Of a stretch of 13,387 bases of DNA, positions 1 through 5,767 are shown piece after piece (position 1 is the first letter of the stretch; every line of letters begins with the position of its first letter). The DNA comes from CAYUMU01 sp964445985 (lineage in GTDB: Bacteria; Planctomycetota; Planctomycetia; Pirellulales; S012-138), in contig CAYUMU010000125.1 in assembly GCA_964445985.1 (NCBI GenBank), positions 1 to 13,387 of the forward strand, written 5' to 3'. Both the position numbers and the translations under genes were made by a program. The notes beneath the pieces were generated by a model. It was given only the letters and a program-made list of their open reading frames with translations. It had not been told where the DNA came from and did not search any database.

Positions 1-337
1 CCCAACCCTTGCAGCGCAAGAACTTACAACAACAACTGGGGAAGTTGGGCTAGGATTAGCGGGCAAGTTGTGGGTCTCAAGGTATTCATCCCGGCAGGGA
101 TCGTAGCTTATAGCCAGGGTTTGAGCGCAGCGACAACCCTGGTTCGCGGGCCATAATCTCTGCATTCATCCTGGAAGGATGATAGCCGGTCGGAACCAGC
201 CGCCGGCGCGGCCGCGACCCCTGGGCGGGGTCGATAGGAATTTTTCGTTGGTTTTCCGGCGGTGTCGCTTGCGCTCGGGCCGCCGGCTACGGGCTGCAAA
301 CCCCTGCGGGGTGGAACTCATATGAGAAGTGGCGCGT
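1..337. other. gene-free stretch with hairpin repeats
   Basis: I see no convincing coding sequence here; the short reading frames have no recognisable domain. The stretch holds hairpins: CTTGC/GCAAG around 8-20, a block at 84-182 described separately, ACCCC-TGC-GGGGT at 300-312, and the 10-base palindrome CTCATATGAG at 317-326. The last two lie just past the tgt stop codon. On the minus strand the 300-312 hairpin is followed by only a few T residues, so it could be a weak terminator for tgt, but this is a guess. The left edge could also contain the end of a neighbouring gene that I cannot identify. Confidence 0.55.
84..182. repeat. compound repeat: two similar hairpins flanking a larger stem-loop
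   Basis: Two similar units begin ATTCATCC, at 84 and at 164. Each folds on itself: ATCCC/GGGAT in the first and ATCCT/AGGAT in the second. Between them CCAGGGTT (114-121) and AACCCTGG (135-142) form a perfect 8-base stem around a 13-base loop. The stem and its loop look like dispersed intergenic repeats that I associate with planctomycete genomes. That link is from memory, not from a search. Confidence 0.5.
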
Positions 338-1459
338 TTAACCGGTTAGGCCCCAAGCGGCTCGCGTGGCCGTGCGGAACTCTGGGAAGGTGTCGGTTTC
401 GATGGCCTGGCGGGCGGCGGTCATCAAGCGCTGGTAGTAGGTGAGATTGTGGGCCGTGAGCAGAATGGGTCCTAGCATTTCTTTGGCCATGAACAGATGG
501 CGGAGGTAGGCCCGGGAGTGTTTGCAGGCCGGGCAGGGGCAGTCTGCTTCCAGCGGCGAAGGGTCGTCGCGGTGCACCAGGTTTCGCAGGCGGACGGGGC
601 CGGCGGCGGTGAAGGCCAGGGCGTTGCGGCCGTTGCGGGTGGGGAGCACGCAATCGAACATATCGACGCCCTCGGCGATGGCTTCGATCAGGTCTTCGGG
701 CCGGCCGACGCCCATCAGGTAGCGCGGTTTGTGCTCAGGCAGGGCGGCCACGGTGGCTTGGAGAATTCGGTACATTTCGGCCGGTTCTTCCCCCACACTG
801 AGCCCTCCGACGGCATAGCCGGGGAAGTCGAGATCGACCAGAGCCTCGGTGCAGCGGAGGCGGAGGTCGGTATCAAGGCCTCCCTGCACGATCGCGAATT
901 GAGCCTGATCGGTTCGCGTGGCGCAGGCCTGGCACCGCTGGGCCCAGCGAATGGTGCGGAGCATGGCGTCTTCCAGTTGAGGGCGTTCGCAGGGCAAGCC
1001 CACCACGTGATCGAGGACCATGGCGATATCGGAGCCGAGGTCTTCCTGGATGGCGATGGCCTTTTCGGGGGAGAGGTCGAGGAGCGAGCCATCGATATGC
1101 GAACGGAACACCGCCCCCGACTCGGTGATTTTCGTCATTTGCGCCAGGCTGAACAGTTGAAAGCCGCCGCTATCGGTGAGGATGGGGCCGGACCAGCCCA
1201 TGAAGGCGTGCAAGCCGCCCAGCTCGCGCACGAGTTCGGAGCCGGGCCGAAGCGCCAGGTGGTAGGTATTGCCGAGGATGATTTGGGCCCCGGTGGCAGC
1301 AATGGCGGCAACGTCGAGGCCTTTGACGGTGGCGACGGTGCCAACGGGCATGAAGGCGGGCGTTTCCACGCTGCCGTGCGGAGTATGCAGCCGGCCGCGG
1401 CGCGCCTGGGTGTGAGCGTCGCGGTGAATTCGATCCCAAGTAACCGCGGGCGAGGACAT
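338..1459 (-). CDS. tgt: queuine/preQ1 tRNA-guanine transglycosylase
   Basis: This enzyme swaps guanine at the wobble position (34) of tRNAs with GUN anticodons for a 7-deazaguanine base (preQ1 in most bacteria), a step in queuosine synthesis in the cytoplasm. The protein is 373 residues, the usual length. Visible signatures are DSGGFQ (96-101), GGLSVGE (218-224), the nucleophile region VDMFDC with Asp269, PTRNGRNA (273-280), and the zinc site Cys307, Cys309, Cys312 with His337. The ATG at 1459 puts the conserved N-terminal part in place; no clear ribosome binding site precedes it. The loop after Asp150 reads DHVVG rather than the common bacterial DEC, which resembles eukaryotic enzymes (see findings). 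No queA, queG or other queuosine gene lies in the window. It is divergent from the lipoprotein gene. Identification is secure. Confidence 0.97.
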   Translation of the reverse strand: MSSPAVTWDRIHRDAHTQARRGRLHTPHGSVETPAFMPVGTVATVKGLDVAAIAATGAQIILGNTYHLALRPGSELVRELGGLHAFMGWSGPILTDSGGFQLFSLAQMTKITESGAVFRSHIDGSLLDLSPEKAIAIQEDLGSDIAMVLDHVVGLPCERPQLEDAMLRTIRWAQRCQACATRTDQAQFAIVQGGLDTDLRLRCTEALVDLDFPGYAVGGLSVGEEPAEMYRILQATVAALPEHKPRYLMGVGRPEDLIEAIAEGVDMFDCVLPTRNGRNALAFTAAGPVRLRNLVHRDDPSPLEADCPCPACKHSRAYLRHLFMAKEMLGPILLTAHNLTYYQRLMTAARQAIETDTFPEFRTATRAAWGLTG

Positions 1460-1581
1460 GTTGGATGGGCAGCACTGGAGGGAGACGGAGGAAGCAGGAA
1501 GGGAACATTAGACCAGCGAGCGGCGGTTCGCGGGAGGTGGAGAGTTCTGCCTGCTGGCATAAGATAGACTCCGGATGGGTG

Positions 1582-1610
1582 TTGCCCCAAAACGAAGGAA
1601 GCGTGATAAT
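1582..1610 (+). promoter_or_regulatory. possible sigma-70-type promoter for the lipoprotein gene
   Basis: TTGCCC (1582-1587) and GATAAT (1605-1610) are separated by 17 bases, close to the TTGACA/TATAAT consensus with ideal spacing. The site lies in the 228-base divergent gap and about 78 bases before the preferred start at 1688. Promoter rules in planctomycetes are poorly defined, so this is a candidate only. Confidence 0.35.
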
Positions 1611-1687
1611 CCTCGGCAGCGGGCCGTTCCCCCCCTGTTCCATTTTGCCCGCTACGGTTGCCCATCGAGCCAAGGATGTTGGTCGGC

Positions 1688-2347
1688 ATGTCGAACGGAG
1701 TCGGAGCGCTGTTGCTGAAATGGTTGCCGCTGAGCTTGCTGCTGGCGGGTGGCTGCCGCGATACCACGCCTGTCACGCTCAGTTCGCCCGACGGCCAAAC
1801 CCGGATTACGGTGGCCGAAGGGATGACGCCGACCGACGCGTTGAACGAAGACGCCAGCATTCAGGCGGCCAGCGTGTTTCGTCCGTTGTATCTGGCGGTG
1901 ACGACCACGCCCAAGAGCTCGTTTCCGGCTGGCACAACATTGGCCGGTTATCACGAGAGCATGCTGCAAGACATGACGGGCATTCTCACCGATGCCAACG
2001 TGAGCGGAAACAAGGTGCTCAAGGTGAATGGGCTGGACGCGTTGCAGAGCTCGATCGTGGCGAACCTGCCGGGCGAGCCAGACAAGATGGCTTATCTGGC
2101 GACCGCGGTGGAAAGCGCTCAGTCGTTTCATCAGGTTTTGCTGTGGACAACCGCCGGGAACTTCGAGAAGGATCGTGCCGCGCTGACGCAGATGACGGAA
2201 TCGTTTCAGTGCAACGAAGGTCCTGCCAGCGGCGCGGCGGCGGCCACGCCGGGTGCAGCGTCGGTGACCAATCCGGCGGCAGGCGCAGGGACCGGCGCTG
2301 CGACCGGCGCGGTGGCGGCGCCGTCGGCGGCGCGCGGCATGCCCTAG
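1688..2347 (+). CDS. predicted lipoprotein with a single PsbP/DcrB-like domain
   Basis: The 219-residue product starts with a hydrophobic segment ending LLLAGGC, a lipobox with Cys23 as the probable lipidated residue, so it should be membrane-anchored and face the periplasm. Residues 29-175 form one domain closely similar to the two tandem domains of the next gene: shared words are EGM.PTD.LN, IQAA, FPAGTTL, AVES..SFHQVLLWT and a final ESF. Alternating hydrophobic strands ending in a WT...SF helix recall the Mog1/PsbP/DcrB (DUF1795) fold, but this is a resemblance by eye. The tail (176-219) is a low-complexity Ala/Gly/Pro stretch. I chose ATG 1688 because it gives a compact signal peptide and AAGG lies 12 bases upstream; in-frame ATG 1676 and TTG 1658 are alternatives. 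Function unknown. It is probably co-transcribed with the gene 84 bases downstream. Confidence 0.75.
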   Translation: MSNGVGALLLKWLPLSLLLAGGCRDTTPVTLSSPDGQTRITVAEGMTPTDALNEDASIQAASVFRPLYLAVTTTPKSSFPAGTTLAGYHESMLQDMTGILTDANVSGNKVLKVNGLDALQSSIVANLPGEPDKMAYLATAVESAQSFHQVLLWTTAGNFEKDRAALTQMTESFQCNEGPASGAAAATPGAASVTNPAAGAGTGAATGAVAAPSAARGMP

Positions 2348-2431
2348 CTTGGATCATTGAGGGGCGTCGTACCGCGGGGCATCACCCAAAAATTTGATCG
2401 CGAGATCCCTTCCCTGGGAGGACGGCCAACC

Positions 2432-3427
2432 ATGCCAACCCTATTGACGTTGCTATCGCTCGCTTGCGCTTGGGCCGCTTCAACGCTCGCGGATAATACG
2501 GAACGGCAAACGCTGTATTCCACCACCGGCGAAATCGTGCTGCGCGTGCCGGCGGAAATGAAGCCGCAATTCGATCTCAATTCGGAAGCGACCATTCAGG
2601 CGGCCGATCCGGTGCAAGAGATCTACGTGCTGGTGATCAGCGAACCCAAACGCGACTTTCCGCCGGGCGTAAGTTTGACCAAGTATCGCGAAGCGGCGCT
2701 CGACAACATTGCCAAGTCGACCAAGGCCATCAAACTGGGCGACGCCGTGCAACTCAAGATTCATGGGCACGACGCCGTGCAAACCTCGCTCACGGCCACG
2801 GTGCCGGGGATCGATCCTCGGATCACTTACCTGTTGACCACCATCGATAGCGAGCAGGCTTTTCACCAGGTGTTGGCTTGGACGTTGGAGTCGTTGGCCG
2901 ACAAGAATCTGCCCGAAATGAAAGCGATTACGGCCAGCTTTGAGGCCGACCTGACGGCCATTCGTTCGTCCGACGGCGGTTGGCAACTCACGCTGCCCGA
3001 GGGGATGAAAGCGACGGATCAACTGAACATCGACGCTCAATTGCAGGCCGCGGACCCCGATACCGAGCGCTACGTGATCTTGATCAGCGAACGCAAGTCG
3101 GACTTTCCCGCGGAGACCACGCTGACTTCGTTCTTCGATGGGGTGGTGGCGAACATGAAATCGTCGACGCAAGAGGCCGAGGTGGGTCCGACCGAAAAGA
3201 TCTCGATTCAAGGCAAGTCGGCGATGCGGACCCAACTCACGGCCAAGGTCGAAGGCGTGGACCCCAAGGTCACCTATCTGATTACGGCGGTGGAGACCGA
3301 CGGCGCCTTCAACAACATATTATGCTGGAGCACGGCGGACGACTTTGCCAAGCACCAGGCGTCGCTGCGGTTAACGGCCGATAGTCTGCGGGCGCGCGAG
3401 CCGGTCAAGACGCCGCCGCGGCAGTAA
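2432..3427 (+). CDS. secreted protein with two tandem PsbP/DcrB-like domains
   Basis: The 331-residue product has an N-terminal hydrophobic stretch (residues 1-20, possible cleavage after STLA) and then two copies of one domain, about 26-174 and 175-325. Both copies share LN...IQAADP or LQAADP, an IYVLVISE or RYVILISE strand, DFP, TVPGIDP or KVEGVDP followed by a TYL strand, AF..IL or AFHQVL with a nearby Trp, and an ending AS or ADS. The signal segment lacks the usual positive charge, and Cys12 (SLAC) is too early for a good lipobox, so secretion with cleavage is my preference. ATG 2432 is chosen because GGGAGG sits at 2416-2421 and the signal segment starts there. The longer frame from 2357 adds a non-signal leader. 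It appears to be a duplicated version of the preceding lipoprotein. Biochemical role unknown. Confidence 0.78.
   Translation: MPTLLTLLSLACAWAASTLADNTERQTLYSTTGEIVLRVPAEMKPQFDLNSEATIQAADPVQEIYVLVISEPKRDFPPGVSLTKYREAALDNIAKSTKAIKLGDAVQLKIHGHDAVQTSLTATVPGIDPRITYLLTTIDSEQAFHQVLAWTLESLADKNLPEMKAITASFEADLTAIRSSDGGWQLTLPEGMKATDQLNIDAQLQAADPDTERYVILISERKSDFPAETTLTSFFDGVVANMKSSTQEAEVGPTEKISIQGKSAMRTQLTAKVEGVDPKVTYLITAVETDGAFNNILCWSTADDFAKHQASLRLTADSLRAREPVKTPPRQ
2507..3405 (+). repeat. tandem duplication of a ~150-residue coding unit
   Basis: Unit one covers 2507-2953 and unit two 2954-3405. They align along their whole length at protein level without large gaps, and both align with 1772-2212 of the upstream lipoprotein gene. 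At DNA level the copies are clearly diverged, so the duplication is old and the units are evolving as protein domains. Confidence 0.75.
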
Positions 3428-3520
3428 CGACTTGCGGCCGAACTGGCCCCTTCCCTCCGCCGATGCATGCCGACGAGGCGTTCGGAGGGCGGGCCGATTG
3501 TTTTCAGGAAACCATCCACC

Positions 3521-3946
3521 ATGAGTTGGCTGCCCAAGAAGCGTGTGTTGGCGCCGTTCGATTTTTCGGATCTTTCGGTGCAGGCGATTGAAACCAGCCT
3601 GGAGTTGGTTCACGACGCCAGCCATGTGCATGTGTTGCATGTGCTGCCGGAAATGGAAGTGAACGAGCCCGGCATGGTGTGGGGGACGGTGGACAACGCC
3701 AGCCGCACCCGGCATGCCGAAGCGGCGATGCGGTCCAAGCTGGCCGACCCGCGATTTGCCAAGGTGCAATTCGCCGTGCGGTTTGGCGACCCCGGCCACA
3801 CGATCGCCGAGTATGCGGCCGCCTTGCCGGCGGACCTGATCGTGATTCCCTCTCACGGCCTGCAGGGCTTGAAGCGGCTGTTGATTGGCTCGGTTGCCGA
3901 TCGCGTGGTGCGATTGGCAAAGTGCCCCGTGCTGGTCATTCGCTAG
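3521..3946 (+). CDS. UspA-family universal stress protein
   Basis: A 141-residue single-domain universal stress protein, the normal length for the family, expected in the cytoplasm as a dimer. The N-terminal strand RVLAPFDFSDLS carries Asp14, which contacts adenine in ATP-binding members. The C-terminal nucleotide loop reads IPSHGLQGLKRLLIGSVADRV (Gly113, Gly123, Ser124), followed by KCPVLVIR, a textbook family ending. The first glycine of the G-x2-G-x9-G-S motif is Pro110. ATG 3521 follows AGGAA at 3506-3510; the longer frame from 3467 lacks homologous residues. It lies 93 bases after the double-domain gene and could share its transcript. Which stress or partner it serves cannot be told from sequence. 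Confidence 0.93.
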   Translation: MSWLPKKRVLAPFDFSDLSVQAIETSLELVHDASHVHVLHVLPEMEVNEPGMVWGTVDNASRTRHAEAAMRSKLADPRFAKVQFAVRFGDPGHTIAEYAAALPADLIVIPSHGLQGLKRLLIGSVADRVVRLAKCPVLVIR

Positions 3947-3965
3947 CGATCGCAGCTATTGATTT

Positions 3966-4787
3966 CTATGTCTGCGGGTAATGGATGGTGGTGCGCTGCC
4001 GCAGCACTTCGTAACACAGCACGGCGGCGGTGGCGCTCACGTTCAAGCTATCGGCGACGCCCTGCATGGGCAGGCGAATCGCCGTGACGCCCGGGGCATG
4101 CCACAGCGGCGACAGGCCCTGGGCTTCGCTCCCCAGCACCATGGCCAGGGGTCCGGCATAGTTGGGCTCCGTGTAGGGCACGGCGCCTTCAACCCTGGCG
4201 GCGAACACGGCAACCTGGCGCGCGGCGAGCCAGGCCAGCACTTCTTCGCCCTGGGCCGCGCATACGGGGAGCGAGAACAGGGTGCCCAAGCTAGCGCGCA
4301 CGGCGTTGGGGTTGTAGAGATCGGTCGCCCCTTCGCCGCTGACGATCAGGGCGGTCATGCCAGCCGCGTCGGCCGTGCGGGCAATCGCTCCCAAGTTGCC
4401 GGGCTTTTCGATGCCTTCGAGCACCACGATCGCGGCGTTGTCTTTCACGATTAAATCGGCCAGGCGGGTCCGCGGCGTGACGGCCACCGCCACCAGGCCT
4501 TCGTTGCGGCTGCCGAAGGCGACCTTCTCCAGCACGGCCGGCGGCACATCGAACCGGGCGTGGGGCGCCTCGGCCGCCAACAACGCCAGAGCTTCCAGGG
4601 CATCGGTCTGGCGACATAGCTCCGCGCATACAAAGACCTCTTCCACCTCGATGCCGGCGGCGAGGGCTCGGCCCAGCTCGCGGGCGCCGTCGATCAAAAA
4701 CCGCCCCAGCTTGGAACGCTGGCGACGGTCGCGGAGCTTCACCGCTCTTTTGATGCGGGGGTTGTGAGGGCTGTGGATGGGGGGCAT
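3966..4787 (-). CDS. SpoU/TrmH-family RNA 2'-O-methyltransferase
   Basis: A 273-residue SPOUT methylase that transfers a methyl group from S-adenosylmethionine to a ribose 2'-OH of rRNA or tRNA. The N-terminal part (about 10-105) matches the SpoU substrate-binding domain, with FLIDGARELGRAL and VEEVFVC. The catalytic domain has motif 1 EGIEKPGNLGAIARTADAAG (Asn131, Arg137), motif 2 MVLGSEAQGLS (216-226, Glu221) and motif 3 LPMQGVADSLNVSATAA (239-255, Ser247, Asn249), which makes the trefoil knot. It resembles TrmH/RlmB/TsnR-type enzymes; the exact target nucleotide cannot be assigned. ATG 4787 has GGAG at 4793-4796, five bases upstream. The open frame continues to 5216 but there it runs antisense to the next gene. 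It converges with the stress-protein gene, 19 bases apart. Confidence 0.93.
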   Translation of the reverse strand: MPPIHSPHNPRIKRAVKLRDRRQRSKLGRFLIDGARELGRALAAGIEVEEVFVCAELCRQTDALEALALLAAEAPHARFDVPPAVLEKVAFGSRNEGLVAVAVTPRTRLADLIVKDNAAIVVLEGIEKPGNLGAIARTADAAGMTALIVSGEGATDLYNPNAVRASLGTLFSLPVCAAQGEEVLAWLAARQVAVFAARVEGAVPYTEPNYAGPLAMVLGSEAQGLSPLWHAPGVTAIRLPMQGVADSLNVSATAAVLCYEVLRQRTTIHYPQT

Positions 4788-4870
4788 ATCTGCTCCGGCG
4801 GCGGGCACGGTAATGGGGCCGGTGGTGTGCGAGCAAACCGGCAGCGAGGTTGCTGCGGCGCTCGGCGAGG

Positions 4871-4900
4871 TTGCTTCCGTGCTTCGCCATGGATCATAAT
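4871..4900 (+). promoter_or_regulatory. possible promoter for the thioredoxin-fold gene
   Basis: TTGCTT (4871-4876) and CATAAT (4895-4900) are 18 bases apart in the 217-base divergent gap between the methylase and the thioredoxin-fold gene. The -10 matches five of six consensus bases, the -35 only the first three. Weak candidate. Confidence 0.25.
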
Positions 4901-5004
4901 GGACCGCGGACACAAAAACCTGCCTACCCCCCTGAAACCGGCCCCCACGAGCTTGCGCGCCGAGGGCCGGGCTCGCCCCCCCTACTTGGGAGATGCCCTC
5001 CGCC

Positions 5005-5637
5005 ATGCTCCATTCCAAACAAATGTTGGCAATGTTGCTCGCCGTGCTGCTGGCTGCCATGACGGCTTCCGCCGCGAAGGCTGGCAAGTACAACCCGGTA
5101 CTCGATATTGGCGGCGCGGCCCCGGCGTTTGGCAAGTTGCCGGGTGTCGATGGCAAGGAGCAGGCCTTCGCCGACTTCCAAGATAGAGAAGTGCTGGTCG
5201 TGGTGTTCACCTGCAATACCTGCCCTTACGCGCTGGACTATGAGAAGCGGATCATTCAGTTTGTGAAAGACTATTGCGGGCCAGAGGGCAAAGTCGGCCT
5301 GGTGGCCATCAACGTGAACCGCGTGCCGGGCGATCTTCCCAAGGACATGAAAGAGCGGGCGGAGAAGTACCACTACAACTTCCCTTACCTGTACGACGAA
5401 TCGCAACAGTCGGCCAAGCAGTACGGGGCCACGTTCACCCCGGAGTTCTTTGTGCTCGATAAGGAGCGCAAGGTGGTTTACATGGGCGCCATGGACGACA
5501 ACACCGACGCGGCCAAGGTGAAGGAAAAGCACGTGGAAAATGCCGTGAATGCCGCCCTGGCAGGCCAGAAGCCCAGCACGACCGAAACCGTGGGCATTGG
5601 CTGCCTGGTGCGCTACGCGCGCGAGCGGCGGAAGTAA
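5005..5637 (+). CDS. secreted thioredoxin-fold (redoxin/AhpC-TSA-like) protein
   Basis: The 210-residue product has a signal peptide (hydrophobic residues 8-22, likely cleavage after ASAAKA at 26) and then a redoxin-like domain. It contains FTCNTCPYA with the CxxC pair Cys70/Cys73 at the usual active-site place, DxxP-like strand breaks, and the loop TPEFFVLD with cis-Pro146 facing the active site. Two more cysteines lie at 91 and 200. This is a thiol-disulfide protein of the periplasm or outer compartment; whether it acts as a reductant, oxidant or peroxidase cannot be told. GGGAG at 4988-4992 is 12 bases before ATG 5005; ATG 4993 abuts that sequence directly and is the less likely start. The next gene, 130 bases downstream on the same strand, has two CxxCH motifs. 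Confidence 0.87.
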   Translation: MLHSKQMLAMLLAVLLAAMTASAAKAGKYNPVLDIGGAAPAFGKLPGVDGKEQAFADFQDREVLVVVFTCNTCPYALDYEKRIIQFVKDYCGPEGKVGLVAINVNRVPGDLPKDMKERAEKYHYNFPYLYDESQQSAKQYGATFTPEFFVLDKERKVVYMGAMDDNTDAAKVKEKHVENAVNAALAGQKPSTTETVGIGCLVRYARERRK

Positions 5638-5767
5638 ACGCGCGACCGCTTTTATGCCGCCAAGAGTTAGGGCCTGCCGCCGGATCGTGATAGGATCGCT
5701 GGTTGGACGGCCTGCCCCCCGCCGCGATTCCCCCCACGATCCCCGCCTGCTTTTCGAGATGCGCACC

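Noticed and set aside
497..1567. 356-codon plus-strand open frame over tgt
   Set aside because: It is antisense to tgt over nearly its whole length, is Gly/His-rich without any domain, and tgt is certain. G+C-rich DNA gives long empty frames like this.
1465..2397. 310-codon plus-strand frame over the lipoprotein gene
   Set aside because: Arg/Gly-rich composition and no domain; the overlapping frame has a signal peptide and homology to its neighbour.
2480..3235. 251-codon minus-strand frame
   Set aside because: Antisense to the two-domain protein, rich in His/Arg/Gly, no recognisable motif.
3590..3946. Pro110 in place of glycine in the stress-protein nucleotide loop as evidence of lost ATP binding
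   Set aside because: As I recall, PSHG is common in planctomycete universal stress proteins and the other loop residues are intact, so no loss can be claimed.
4788..5216. N-terminal extension of the SpoU methylase
   Set aside because: A good ribosome binding site and the family start are at 4787; the extension is antisense to the redoxin gene and has low-complexity sequence.
5549..5767. Longer N-terminus of the cytochrome-type protein
   Set aside because: It overlaps the end of the redoxin gene and would bury the signal peptide behind a basic leader.
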